The position numbers and the translations under genes were made by a program. The notes under the pieces were generated by a model. It ran no database searches, was not told the origin of the DNA, and saw only the letters and a list, made by a program, of their open reading frames with translations. From assembly GCF_900111835.1 (NCBI RefSeq), contig NZ_FOJP01000009.1, positions 124,001 to 188,000 on the forward strand: a stretch of 64,000 bases of DNA, given 5' to 3'. The number at the start of each line of letters is the position of its first letter. Position 1 is the first letter of the stretch. The stretch is from Metapseudomonas otitidis. GTDB lineage: Bacteria; Pseudomonadota; Gammaproteobacteria; Pseudomonadales; Pseudomonadaceae. Below are positions 1 to 8,878 of this stretch, piece after piece.

Positions 1-23
1 GTGTGATGGACACGGCGTCGCAG

Positions 24-41
24 GCCGGGCGAAGGCCCGGC
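24..41. repeat. GC-rich hairpin downstream of amaA
   Basis: A 7-bp inverted repeat (GCCGGGC / GCCCGGC, 4-base loop) lies about 65 bases past the amaA stop. There is no T-tract, so it may be a repeat-type hairpin or a weak terminator. Bases 1-105 hold no gene I can support. Confidence 0.3.
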
Positions 42-105
42 TCGGCGTGCCGCTGTCGCGAAGAGGCCGCACCGCGCCCGGCCGGGCGGTCGGGGCGGTG
101 GCCCA

Positions 106-1389
106 TCAGATGACCACCCGCAGGCACTGCCCGGCGTGGTAGAGGGAGAAGCCCAGCTCGTACAGGCCGCTGCGCAGGCCCACGGCGGCCACCGGCGTCA
201 TCGGCTGGAAGGGCATCGGCAGGGCATCCGGCGAGGCGCCCAGCAGGTAGTCGGCGAAGGCGCGCCCGACCACGGTGCCGGTGGTGACGCCCCGGCCGTT
301 GTAGCCGGTGACCGCCACCAGCCCGGGGGCTGGCTCGAACAGGCGCATCAGGTGGTCCGGGGTGAAGGCGATGCAGCCGGTCCAGGTGTGGGTCCACTCC
401 ACCTTGCCCAGGTAGGGGAAGTAGTGGCCCTGGATGCGGTCGGCCCAGGCCTTGAGGAACCACAGCGGCTTCTGCGCGCCATTGCCCAGGCTGCCCAGCA
501 GCAGGCGGCCCTCGGCGTCGCGGCGGATGCTGCTGAGCACCTGGCGGGTGTCCCAGGAGCCCTGCCCGCCCGGCAGGATGCGCGCGGCGGCCTCGCCGGT
601 GAGCGGCGCCGAGGCCACCTGGTAATAGAAGCCGGGGAAGAAGTGGCGGCGCAGCTCGGTCCATTCCCCTTCGGTGTAGGCGTTGGAGGCGATGACCACC
701 TGGGGCGCCATCACGGTGCCGCGCTCGGTGGCGACGCACCAGAGCGAGCCCTGGCGCTCCAGCCGGTTCACCGCGCTGTGGTGGAACAACTGGCCGCCCA
801 GCCCCACCACCGCCCGCGCCAGCCCCCGGGTGTAGCCCATGGGGTTGAGGGTGCCGGCGCGGCGGTCCAGCAGGGCCGCCGCGATGCGGTCGGTGCCGGT
901 GGCATCGCGGCAGGCCTGGCCGGTGAGCAGCTCCACCGGAGCGCCACGCCGCTGCCACTGGGCACAGCGGCTGGCGAGGTCGGCCTGGCCACGGGCGTTG
1001 TGGGCCATGTGCAGGGTGCCTTCGCGGCGCAGCTGGCAGTCGATGCCGTAGCGTTCGATCACCTCGAACACCTGGGCCGGGGCGCCGCCAAGGGTGCGGT
1101 TGAGGCGCTCGCCGACCGCCTCGCCGAGCCCGGCGACGATGTCGTCCGGCGGAATCCACAGGCCGGCGTTGACCAGCCCGACGTTGCGCCCGGAGCCGCC
1201 GTGGCCCGCTTCATGGGCCTCCAGCACGCACACCCGGCGCCCCGCCTCCAGCAGGCGCAGGGCGGCGTTCAGGCCGGTGATGCCGCCACCGATGACGCAG
1301 ACGTCGGCCCGGACCTCGCCGGACAGCGCGGCGGCCTCGGGCAACGCCGGTGTCACGGACTCCCAGAGACAGGACGAACGCAGGGACAT
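106..1389 (-). CDS. amaA: FAD-dependent amine oxidase, probable L-pipecolate oxidase
   Basis: A 427-aa flavoprotein of the DAO/glycine oxidase family. The N-terminus carries the dinucleotide-binding motif GGGITG (residues 34-39), followed by the acidic end of the second strand (VLEAHEAG). It lies 33 bases after amaB on the same strand and reads as the second gene of that operon. In Pseudomonas lysine breakdown, AmaA oxidises L-pipecolate to piperideine-6-carboxylate, the substrate of AmaB. The start is ATG with a GAGGAG ribosome site about 7 bases upstream. The enzyme family is clear from sequence. The substrate is inferred from the amaB, LysR and DUF1338 neighbours. Other amino-acid oxidases of this family look alike, so activity is not proven. 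Confidence 0.8.
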   Translation of the reverse strand: MSLRSSCLWESVTPALPEAAALSGEVRADVCVIGGGITGLNAALRLLEAGRRVCVLEAHEAGHGGSGRNVGLVNAGLWIPPDDIVAGLGEAVGERLNRTLGGAPAQVFEVIERYGIDCQLRREGTLHMAHNARGQADLASRCAQWQRRGAPVELLTGQACRDATGTDRIAAALLDRRAGTLNPMGYTRGLARAVVGLGGQLFHHSAVNRLERQGSLWCVATERGTVMAPQVVIASNAYTEGEWTELRRHFFPGFYYQVASAPLTGEAAARILPGGQGSWDTRQVLSSIRRDAEGRLLLGSLGNGAQKPLWFLKAWADRIQGHYFPYLGKVEWTHTWTGCIAFTPDHLMRLFEPAPGLVAVTGYNGRGVTTGTVVGRAFADYLLGASPDALPMPFQPMTPVAAVGLRSGLYELGFSLYHAGQCLRVVI

Positions 1390-1422
1390 GCACGACTCCT
1401 CAGGGCCGGTGTAGCGACCCGC

Positions 1423-2913
1423 TCAATCGAAGGTGATGCCCTGGGCCAGCGGCAGCTCGTGGGAATAGTTCACGGTGTTGGTCTGCCGGCGCATGTAGGC
1501 CTTCCAGGCGTCGGAGCCGGATTCGCGGCCACCGCCGGTTTCCTTCTCGCCGCCGAAGGCGCCGCCGATCTCCGCCCCGCTGGGGCCGATGTTGACGTTG
1601 GCGATGCCGCAGTCGCTGCCCACCGCCGACTGGAAGCGTTCCGCCTCGCGCACGTCGGTGGTGAACAGGCAGGACGACAGGCCCTGGGGCACGGCGTTGT
1701 TCAGCGCCACCGCCTCGTCGAAGTCGCGGTAGCCGATGACGTAGAGGATCGGCGCGAAGGTCTCGTGGCACACCACCTCGGTCTGTCCCGGCATCTCGAC
1801 GATGGCCGGCGACACGTAGTAGCCGCCTGGGTAGCGCTCGGCCAGCTGGCGCTCGCCGCCGAACACCGTGCCGCCTTCGGCGCGGGCCTTGTCCAGCGCG
1901 GCCTGCATGGCCTCGAAGCTGCCCCGGTCGATCAGCGGGCCGACCAGGTTGCCCTCCAGCGGGTGGCCGATGCGCACGCGGGCATAGGCGACCTTGAGGC
2001 GCTCGACGATCTCGGCCTTCACCGACTCGTGGGCGATCAGCCGGCGCAGGGTGGTGCAGCGCTGGCCGGCGGTGCCGACGGCGCTGAAGAGGATGGCCCG
2101 CACCGCCAGGTCGAGGTCGGCGCTGGGGGCGAGGATCATCGCGTTGTTGCCGCCCAGTTCGAGGATGCTGCGGCCGAAGCGCGCAGCCACCCGGGGCGCC
2201 ACTTCGCGGCCCATGCGGGTGCTGCCGGTGGCGCTGACCAGCGCCACGCGACGGTCGTCCACCAGCGCCTCGCCGGCCTCGCGGGCACCCAGCAGGACCT
2301 GGCAGAGGTGCGCCGGGGCCTCGGTGAACTCAGCGGCCACGCGCTCGAACAGCGCCTGGCAGGCCAGGGCGGTGAGCGGGGTCTTCTCCGAGGGCTTCCA
2401 CACCACGCTGTTGCCGCACACCAGCGCCAGCGCGGCGTTCCACGACCACACCGCCACCGGGAAGTTGAAGGCGCTGATCACCCCGACCACACCCAGCGGG
2501 TGCCAGGTCTCGCGCATGTGGTGGCCCGGCCGCTCGGAGGCGATGGTCAGGCCGTAGAGCTGGCGCGACAGGCCGACGGCGAAGTCGCAGATGTCGATCA
2601 TCTCCTGCACCTCGCCCAGGCCTTCCTGGGCGATCTTGCCGGCCTCCCAGGAGACCAGCTCGCCGAGGTCCGCCTTGTGCGCCCGCAGCGCCTCGCCGAA
2701 GCGGCGCAGCAGCTCGCCCCGGCGCGGCGCCGGCACCTGGCGCCAGGCCTGGAAGGCGGCATCGGCCCGCTCGATGCAGGCCCGCGCCTCGTCACGGCCC
2801 TGCAGCCGCACCTGGCCGATGACACTGCCGTCGATGGGGGTGTGCACGGCGTGATCGCCCTGCTGGTAGAGGCCGGGGGCGACGCCCAGGCGATCGAGCA
2901 ATGCGGCAACCAT
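1423..2913 (-). CDS. amaB: Aldehyde dehydrogenase, L-piperidine-6-carboxylate (aminoadipate semialdehyde) dehydrogenase
   Basis: A 496-aa NAD(P)-dependent aldehyde dehydrogenase of normal family length. Visible landmarks are the FNFP segment with Asn150, LELGGNNA with general base Glu252, and GQRC with catalytic Cys286. It fits AmaB (ALDH7 type), which oxidises the open form of piperideine-6-carboxylate to L-2-aminoadipate in the pipecolate branch of lysine catabolism. It is the first gene of the minus-strand operon with amaA and is transcribed away from a LysR gene. The start is ATG with an AGGAG site. ALDH membership is certain. The lysine-pathway role rests on context and on the known Pseudomonas gene order. 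Confidence 0.86.
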   Translation of the reverse strand: MVAALLDRLGVAPGLYQQGDHAVHTPIDGSVIGQVRLQGRDEARACIERADAAFQAWRQVPAPRRGELLRRFGEALRAHKADLGELVSWEAGKIAQEGLGEVQEMIDICDFAVGLSRQLYGLTIASERPGHHMRETWHPLGVVGVISAFNFPVAVWSWNAALALVCGNSVVWKPSEKTPLTALACQALFERVAAEFTEAPAHLCQVLLGAREAGEALVDDRRVALVSATGSTRMGREVAPRVAARFGRSILELGGNNAMILAPSADLDLAVRAILFSAVGTAGQRCTTLRRLIAHESVKAEIVERLKVAYARVRIGHPLEGNLVGPLIDRGSFEAMQAALDKARAEGGTVFGGERQLAERYPGGYYVSPAIVEMPGQTEVVCHETFAPILYVIGYRDFDEAVALNNAVPQGLSSCLFTTDVREAERFQSAVGSDCGIANVNIGPSGAEIGGAFGGEKETGGGRESGSDAWKAYMRRQTNTVNYSHELPLAQGITFD

Positions 2914-3043
2914 GGGAACTCCTGGAAAGCACGGGATGAAAGGTCGGCGCCAGTATTAGCCGCTCCGGGGGCTTGCCAACAAACGACCTTTGCTCCACAT
3001 ATCATTCCGTTTGCTCATGAACCCCAGCCGCCCGGACCCGCCC
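2914..3043. promoter_or_regulatory. Divergent amaB / lysR intergenic control region
   Basis: About 130 bases separate the divergent amaB and lysR starts. It is the only possible promoter region for both and the expected binding site of the LysR protein. On the minus strand TTGGCA (2974-2979) and TAATAC (2953-2958) resemble -35/-10 boxes, but the 15-base spacer is short. I could not pick out a convincing LysR box. Confidence 0.35.
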
Positions 3044-3955
3044 ATGCTCAAGCGCCACATGCCCTCCCTCACCGCCCTGCAATGCTTCGAGGCCGTGGCC
3101 CGGCACCTGAGCTTCACCCGCGCTTCGGAAGAACTGGCACTGACCCAGAGCGCCGTGAGCAAGCAGGTGGCGCAGCTGGAGGACATGCTCCAGCACCTGC
3201 TGTTCCGCCGCGTGCGCCGGCGCCTGCAGCTGACCCCGGCGGGTGCGCTGTACCTGGCCGAGGTGCGCAAGATCCTCACCCAGGTAGAGATGTCGACCCA
3301 CTACATGCTGTCCTACGGCGGCGAGACCGAGGTGCTGCGGGTGGCGACGCCGCCCACCTTCGGCGCGCGCTGGCTGATCCCGCGCCTGAAGGGCTGGCGC
3401 CTGCGCCACCCAAACATCCACCTGGACGTGCGCAACGAGCTGGAGCCGGATGCGCTGGTGCAGGGCCGCGCCGACGTGGCGCTGTTCTTCGGCCAGGGCG
3501 CACTGCCCGGTGCCGAGTGCATCCGCCTGTTCAGCGAGGAGGTGGTGCCGGTGTGCGCCCCCTCCACCCTGCCCGAGGCCCCCTTCACCGACCCCACCCA
3601 GCTCACCCGCCTGGTGCTGCTGCAGAACGCCACCCGCCCGGAAGCCTGGCACGAGTGGTTCCAGAGCCAGGGCCGGCACACCGAGCACAGCTACCACGGG
3701 CCGCGCTTCGACACCTCCTACATGTGCATCCGCGCCGCCCAGGCCGGCTGCGGCGTGGCCCTGCTGCCGCGCTTCCTGGTGGAAGAGGAACTGGCCGAGG
3801 GCAAGCTGGCGATCCCCTGGGACCACGCCATGCCCAGCCGCAACGCCTACTACCTGGCCTACCCCGAGCACACCGCCGAGGTACCCAAGGTGCGCGATTT
3901 CGTGCGCTGGATGCGCGAGCAGCTGGAACCGCCCCATCAGGAAAAAACGGAATGA
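3044..3955 (+). CDS. LysR-family transcriptional regulator of the lysine/pipecolate locus
   Basis: About 303 aa. The N-terminal winged helix-turn-helix is typical of LysR proteins (AVARHLSFTRASEELALTQS, then AVSKQVAQLE), and a substrate-binding effector domain follows. It diverges from amaB-amaA and is followed 80 bases later by the DUF1338 gene on the same strand. It is therefore the likely local regulator, possibly sensing a pathway intermediate such as 2-aminoadipate or 2-oxoadipate; that ligand is inference. The start is unsure: ATG codons at 3017, 3044 and 3059 and a TTG at 2990 are all in frame, and none has a good ribosome site. I chose 3044 because LysR domains usually begin close to the helix-turn-helix. 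Confidence 0.82.
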   Translation: MLKRHMPSLTALQCFEAVARHLSFTRASEELALTQSAVSKQVAQLEDMLQHLLFRRVRRRLQLTPAGALYLAEVRKILTQVEMSTHYMLSYGGETEVLRVATPPTFGARWLIPRLKGWRLRHPNIHLDVRNELEPDALVQGRADVALFFGQGALPGAECIRLFSEEVVPVCAPSTLPEAPFTDPTQLTRLVLLQNATRPEAWHEWFQSQGRHTEHSYHGPRFDTSYMCIRAAQAGCGVALLPRFLVEEELAEGKLAIPWDHAMPSRNAYYLAYPEHTAEVPKVRDFVRWMREQLEPPHQEKTE

Positions 3956-4035
3956 ATGCAGCGGTTTTTTTCGTTTGCCGCGCCCCCGCCCGGCTGCTTG
4001 GATAACGCCATCGTCCTCGCCGCTGGAAGCCGCCG

Positions 4036-5061
4036 ATGTCCACCGACCGCCTGTTCGACCTGGTTGCCCATGTGATCGGCCCCGACGCCGCCCATTGGGT
4101 GCGCACCCACGTGGAAGTGCCCGAGGGCCTGGCCGCCTTCCCCTTCGATGACCGGCAGGTGCACCGCGCCTGGCTGGCCGAGGCGCTCAACCTGTGCCTG
4201 TTCCACAAGCTGGTGGAGGCGGTGCCCATCGGCCGCACCTACGTCGAGGAACAGCGCGCCGCCGGGCGCCAGGTGTGCTTCGACCACGGCGCCATCCGCA
4301 CCGTCGACTGGCCGGACAACGGCGCGCTGCCGCGCGGTCGCCAGGCCTTCAACCGCCTGCTGGAGCCCCTGGGCTTCACTGACGTGCGCACCTACCCGCT
4401 GACCCGCCTGAACATGACCGGGCACGCCTACCGCCACCTCGACCTGCCGGAGGACATCGCCCAGTTCTTCGTCTCCGAACTGCACCCGGGACGTTTCAGC
4501 GAAGGCTTCCGCGAGGCCGTGAGCCGCGTGGTGGGCCAGAGCCGCGACCCGCTCTCGCCCACGCACCTGGCGGTGCTCGACCAGCTCTGGCGGGAGCGCC
4601 AGTGCAGCCCGGCCCAGGCCCGCGAACTGCTCCCGGCGCTCCACGCCGCCTTCGACCGCCAGCACCCGGCCCCGCACGAAGCGGACTACCTGCGCCTGCG
4701 GGAGGAAAGCGTGGAGATGGCCTGGATCGCCACCGAGGGCAACATGTTCAACCACCTGACCGACCGCGTCGCCGACCTGGAGGCCCTGGTGGCCGAGCAG
4801 AACGCCAAGGGCCGGCCGATGAAGCCGAGCATCGAGGTCTCCGCCTCCGGCCGCGTCCTGCAGACCGCCTACCGCGCCGTGCAGGTCCGGCGCGAACTGC
4901 TGGACGCCAGCGGCCGACCGGTGCAGCGGGAGGTGCCGGGGTCCTTCGTGGAGTTCATCCAGCGCCGGGTGGACGACAGCACCGGCCGCCTGGACCTGGC
5001 CTTCGACAGCAGCAACGCCCAGGGCATCTTCAAGATGACGGCGGGGCAGGTCGGGGCCTGA
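4036..5061 (+). CDS. hglS: DUF1338 protein, HglS-like 2-oxoadipate dioxygenase/decarboxylase (short form)
   Basis: A 341-aa protein of the DUF1338/VOC-fold family. HglS of P. putida is an Fe(II) enzyme turning 2-oxoadipate into 2-hydroxyglutarate and CO2, the step that follows 2-aminoadipate in lysine catabolism. As I recall, its metal and substrate residues are His70, Arg74, His226 and Glu294. Here HGAIR supplies His84 and Arg88, FNHLTDR supplies His240 at the same spacing, and FVEFIQR supplies Glu306. The position beside amaAB and LysR matches the P. putida arrangement. It is much shorter than P. putida HglS (about 464 aa) and ends about 35 residues after Glu306, so it belongs to the short DUF1338 group. 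Its activity is inferred. Confidence 0.72.
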   Translation: MSTDRLFDLVAHVIGPDAAHWVRTHVEVPEGLAAFPFDDRQVHRAWLAEALNLCLFHKLVEAVPIGRTYVEEQRAAGRQVCFDHGAIRTVDWPDNGALPRGRQAFNRLLEPLGFTDVRTYPLTRLNMTGHAYRHLDLPEDIAQFFVSELHPGRFSEGFREAVSRVVGQSRDPLSPTHLAVLDQLWRERQCSPAQARELLPALHAAFDRQHPAPHEADYLRLREESVEMAWIATEGNMFNHLTDRVADLEALVAEQNAKGRPMKPSIEVSASGRVLQTAYRAVQVRRELLDASGRPVQREVPGSFVEFIQRRVDDSTGRLDLAFDSSNAQGIFKMTAGQVGA

Positions 5062-5082
5062 TACGGGCTTCCCAACCCGGGA

Positions 5083-5107
5083 GTTCGCGAGCAGAGCGCG
5101 CTCCTGC
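5083..5107. repeat. REP-type repeat
   Basis: Read on the minus strand, the sequence has the Pseudomonas REP look (AGGAGCG...GCTCGCGAA) and contains the perfect 10-bp palindrome GAGCGCGCTC. It sits between the convergent hglS and azurin genes. Confidence 0.5.
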
Positions 5108-5136
5108 ACACAGGCACGTCGCCGGTCGGGGCGCAG

Positions 5137-5162
5137 GGTGGATGGCGCTCTTTCCATCCACC
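5137..5162. repeat. Inverted repeat GGTGGATGG / CCATCCACC
   Basis: A perfect 9-bp stem with an 8-base loop in the hglS-azurin intergenic region. Hairpins of this GTGGAT type are dispersed in Pseudomonas genomes (from memory). No T-run follows on either side, so it is probably a repeat rather than a terminator. Confidence 0.45.
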
Positions 5163-5211
5163 ATTGGCGTTCGCCGTGTCCCCGTGTGGTGGACAAAAAA
5201 CACCCATGAAA

Positions 5212-5235
5212 AAGGCCGCTTCGATGAGCGGCCTT
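5212..5235 (-). terminator. Rho-independent terminator of azurin
   Basis: A 9-bp stem AAGGCCGCT / AGCGGCCTT with a 6-base loop, followed by a T-run in the minus-strand direction. It lies just past the azurin stop. Confidence 0.8.
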
Positions 5236-5253
5236 CTTGCCTTGCCTGAGTGA

Positions 5254-5703
5254 TCAGTCGACCAGGGCCAGGTTGCCCTTCATCATCGCCACGTGGCCGG
5301 GGAACGAGCAGAAGAACTCGTAGCTTTCACCCGCAGCCAGCTTGGACACGTCGAAGGAGACGCTGGTGCTCTCGCCGCCACCGATCAGCTTGGTGTGGGC
5401 GATGATGCGGGCGTCGTCGGCCTTCAGGTAGTCCTTGTCGACACCGGCGGCCATGCCTTCGGTGGCAACCGGCTGGGCGTCGGCGGTCTTGGTCAGCACC
5501 CAGTTGTGACCCATCACGTTCTTGGGCAGCTTGCCCACGTGTTTGAGGTTCACGGTGAAGCTCTTGCAGCTCTTGCTGACCTTGATTTCCTTGGTGTTGA
5601 AGGTCATCTGGTCGGTGGCCTCGACATCCACGGAGCATTCAGCAGCGAGCAGCGGAGCACTGGCCAGGGCCAGCACGGATGCAACGACGAGCTTGCGAAT
5701 CAT
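5254..5703 (-). CDS. azu: Azurin, periplasmic type 1 copper electron carrier
   Basis: 149 aa: a 20-residue Sec signal ending ...APLLA, then a 129-residue mature protein starting AECSVD, the exact length of classical azurin. In mature numbering the copper ligands are all present: Gly45 and His46 (KNVMGH), and Cys112, His117 and Met121 in the [12 protein letters not shown] loop. Cys3 and Cys26 can form the conserved disulfide. Azurin shuttles electrons in the periplasm, for example to cytochrome cd1 nitrite reductase or peroxidases. The ATG has an AAGGAG site. A longer in-frame extension exists upstream but would bury the signal peptide. I did not find a convincing ANR box in the upstream 190 bases. 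Confidence 0.96.
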   Translation of the reverse strand: MIRKLVVASVLALASAPLLAAECSVDVEATDQMTFNTKEIKVSKSCKSFTVNLKHVGKLPKNVMGHNWVLTKTADAQPVATEGMAAGVDKDYLKADDARIIAHTKLIGGGESTSVSFDVSKLAAGESYEFFCSFPGHVAMMKGNLALVD

Positions 5704-5893
5704 GGGTTTCTCCTTGGCAGGTTTGGGCAAAGCGCCCGACACGGAAGACTGCCTGACTCGAGCGCCAGTTCCCATAACCTGCGGCAACGGGCCGCACGAT
5801 TGGCAACCGCCTATCAGGGCGATGCAAAGCCTTGTCGTGCAGGCCACGGCGGGCGCCCCTAGGCTGTGCACGTCATCCCAACGGAGCCTTGCC

Positions 5894-5959
5894 ATGAACT
5901 TCCTGCAGAGCCTGCTCGCCGCCTACGCTGCCGGCGCCAGCGGCACCTGCGCCGACTGA
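5894..5959 (+). CDS. Possible 21-aa peptide, function unknown
   Basis: A short ORF starts at ATG 5894, 7 bases after a GGAG ribosome site, and encodes a mostly hydrophobic, alanine-rich peptide ([14 protein letters not shown]...TCAD) with one cysteine near the end. A 7-bp hairpin (CGGAAGC / GCTTCCG, 5981-6008) follows about 20 bases after its stop. It sits alone between azurin (divergent) and the LOG gene. The good ribosome site and compact layout make translation plausible, but an ORF this short can arise by chance and I recognise no family. Confidence 0.3.
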   Translation: MNFLQSLLAAYAAGASGTCAD

Positions 5960-6060
5960 ACCCGGCGCGTCCCTACCGTTCGGAAGCTGCGCCCATGCGC
6001 CGCTTCCGGGACGGGTGCGAAGTCGGTAATCTTGCGCGCTTTTTTCGCCAGGAACCGATC

Positions 6061-6648
6061 ATGACCTTGCGCTCCGTCTGCGTATTCTGCGGCGCCAGCC
6101 CCGGCGCCAACCCCATCTACCAACGCGCGGCCAGCGACCTGGGCCGTACCCTCGCCGAGCGCGGCATCACCCTGGTGTACGGCGGTGGCGCCGTGGGCCT
6201 GATGGGCACCGTGGCCGATGCAGCCCTGGCTGCTGGCGGCGAGGTGATCGGCATCATCCCGCGCAGCCTGGAAGAGGCGGAGATCGGCCACAAGGGCCTG
6301 AGCCGCCTGGAAGTTGTCGACGGCATGCACGCGCGCAAGGCCCGCATGGCCGAACTGGCCGACGCCTTCATCGCCCTGCCCGGCGGCCTGGGCACCCTGG
6401 AGGAACTGTTCGAGGTGTGGACCTGGGGCCAGCTCGGCTACCACAGCAAGCCCCTGGGCCTGCTGGAGGTGAACAGCTTCTACGGCAAGCTCACCGAGTT
6501 CCTCGACCACCTGGTGGAAGAGCGCTTCGTGCGTGACCAGCACCGCGGCATGCTGCAGGTCGGCGGCACCCCCGACCAGTTGCTCGGCCGCCTGGAAGCC
6601 TGGCAGCCCACCGTCGCGCCCAAGTGGGTGGACCGCAAGCCGCACTGA
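6061..6648 (+). CDS. LOG family (TIGR00730) nucleoside 5'-monophosphate phosphoribohydrolase-like protein
   Basis: 195 aa, a Rossmann-like LOG protein. The family signature is complete: the glycine-rich GGGAVGLMG segment near residues 41-49 and PGGLGTLEE at 107-115. Family members cleave cytokinin riboside 5'-monophosphates or AMP/GMP to free base and ribose 5-phosphate. In bacteria not associated with plants the natural substrate is often unclear. The start is ATG with an AGGAA site. From memory, azurin followed by this gene matches P. aeruginosa PA4922-PA4923. It is followed after 72 bases by a DCC protein on the same strand. The role in this organism is not shown by the sequence. Confidence 0.88.
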   Translation: MTLRSVCVFCGASPGANPIYQRAASDLGRTLAERGITLVYGGGAVGLMGTVADAALAAGGEVIGIIPRSLEEAEIGHKGLSRLEVVDGMHARKARMAELADAFIALPGGLGTLEELFEVWTWGQLGYHSKPLGLLEVNSFYGKLTEFLDHLVEERFVRDQHRGMLQVGGTPDQLLGRLEAWQPTVAPKWVDRKPH

Positions 6649-6720
6649 CCGCTGGACAGCCCGAGGGGCGCTGCAGCACCCTGGCGCCCGGGCCGATCCG
6701 GCCCGCGCAGGGAGTGCCCC

Positions 6721-7095
6721 ATGGCCGATGACCAGGACCGCATCAAGGTCTACTACAACAGCGCCTGCCCGGTGTGCCGGGCGGGCATCGAAGGGCAGAA
6801 GGACAAGACCACCGCCTGCCAGGTGCAATGGGCCGACATCCACCAGGACAACGACGCCGTCGCGGAGATCGGCGAATCGCTGGAATACGTGCGCGAACGC
6901 CTGCACGTGGTGGATGAGCAGGGCGTGAAGCGCATGGGCGTGGACGCCTTCATCGTGCTCTGGCGCCACTCGCCGAAGGAGCGCTGGAAGGCCCGCCTGT
7001 TGTCACTGCCTCTTGTCCATTCGCTGGCGCAGCTGGGCTACAAGGCCTTCGCCCGCCTGCTCTACCACTGGAACCGACGCAAAGGACACTGGTAA
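6721..7095 (+). CDS. DCC family (DUF393) thiol-disulfide-like protein
   Basis: 124 aa. The DCC family is named for its N-terminal signature, seen here as YYNSACPVC with the dithiol CPVC at residues 16-19. The fold is thioredoxin-like and members are thought to be disulfide oxidoreductases, though substrates are unknown. The rest is rich in Trp and basic residues near the C-terminus (YHWNRRKGHW). A GGGAG ribosome site precedes the ATG. Its stop is 3 bases before the GNAT gene start, so the two are probably translated from one message. Confidence 0.8.
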   Translation: MADDQDRIKVYYNSACPVCRAGIEGQKDKTTACQVQWADIHQDNDAVAEIGESLEYVRERLHVVDEQGVKRMGVDAFIVLWRHSPKERWKARLLSLPLVHSLAQLGYKAFARLLYHWNRRKGHW

Positions 7096-7098
7096 CCC

Positions 7099-7545
7099 AT
7101 GGACCTGGAAACCCTTTCCCCCCTCACCGACGCCGACCGCCAGCGCCTGGCAGCCATCTGGGAAGCCGCCGTGCGCGCCACCCATCACTTCCTTGGCGAA
7201 GACGACATCGACTTCTTCCGCCCCCTGGTGCGCGACACCTACCTGGATTGCGTACGGCTCACCGCCGCACGGGATGCGGCCAGCCAGTTGCACGGCTTCG
7301 TCGGCACCGCCGAGGGCAAGGTGGAGATGCTCTTCGTCGACCCGGCCTGCCACGGCCAGGGCCTGGGGCGCCGCCTGATGCAGCACGCCATCGACGTGGA
7401 CGGCGCCCGCGCGGTGGATGTGAACGAACAGAACCCGCAGGCCGTGGGCTTCTACCACCACCTGGGCTTCGAGCTGGAGCAGCGCTCCGAGCTGGACGGC
7501 TCCGGTCGCCCCTTCCCCATCCTGCACCTGCGTCTGCCCGCCTGA
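7099..7545 (+). CDS. GNAT family N-acetyltransferase (YjaB-like)
   Basis: 148 aa with a GNAT fold. The acetyl-CoA pyrophosphate loop is HGQGLG (residues 85-90) after VEMLFVDP on strand 4. The C-terminal NEQNPQAVGFYHHLGF segment is typical of motif B. It resembles E. coli YjaB in length and start (ATHHFL). The acceptor substrate is unknown. It is packed 3 bases behind the DCC gene. No gene-specific regulation is visible. Confidence 0.82.
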   Translation: MDLETLSPLTDADRQRLAAIWEAAVRATHHFLGEDDIDFFRPLVRDTYLDCVRLTAARDAASQLHGFVGTAEGKVEMLFVDPACHGQGLGRRLMQHAIDVDGARAVDVNEQNPQAVGFYHHLGFELEQRSELDGSGRPFPILHLRLPA

Positions 7546-7574
7546 ACCGCCGGGCGGCAGGCTCCTGAAAGAAC

Positions 7575-7605
7575 TGGTTACACATTGTTTTTAGCACTAT
7601 AGTGC
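7575..7605 (+). promoter_or_regulatory. Candidate promoter with overlapping 12-bp palindrome
   Basis: The perfect palindrome GCACTATAGTGC (7594-7605) contains a -10-like TATAGT (7598-7603). A weak -35 (TGGTTA, 7575-7580) sits 17 bases upstream. This AT-rich island is unlike its surroundings and lies 31 bases before the beta-helix start. A repressor site over the -10 is a reasonable guess. Confidence 0.45.
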
Positions 7606-7636
7606 CAATTCAATAAAAACAATGACGGAGCCTGCC

Positions 7637-8874
<1,238 letters not shown>

Positions 8875-8878
<4 letters not shown>

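Noticed and set aside
3930-3975. Terminator after lysR (A-run and T-run around 3941-3971)
   Set aside because: Only an A-tract/T-tract pairing with no GC stem; the adjoining GC bases are not complementary.
136-4005. A 1289-codon plus-strand ORF across amaA, amaB and lysR
   Set aside because: It is antisense to amaA and amaB and out of frame with lysR, low in complexity (Ala/Gly/His/Arg/Gln rich) and matches no family. In high-GC DNA, long open antisense frames are common.
5704-5893. ANR/FNR box (TTGAT-N4-ATCAA) for azurin
   Set aside because: I looked for it because azu is ANR-controlled in P. aeruginosa, but no convincing match is present.
5704-5895. N-terminal extension of azurin to 213 aa
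   Set aside because: It would put 64 residues before a perfect Sec signal peptide; the ATG at 5703 has an AAGGAG site and gives the standard 129-aa mature protein.
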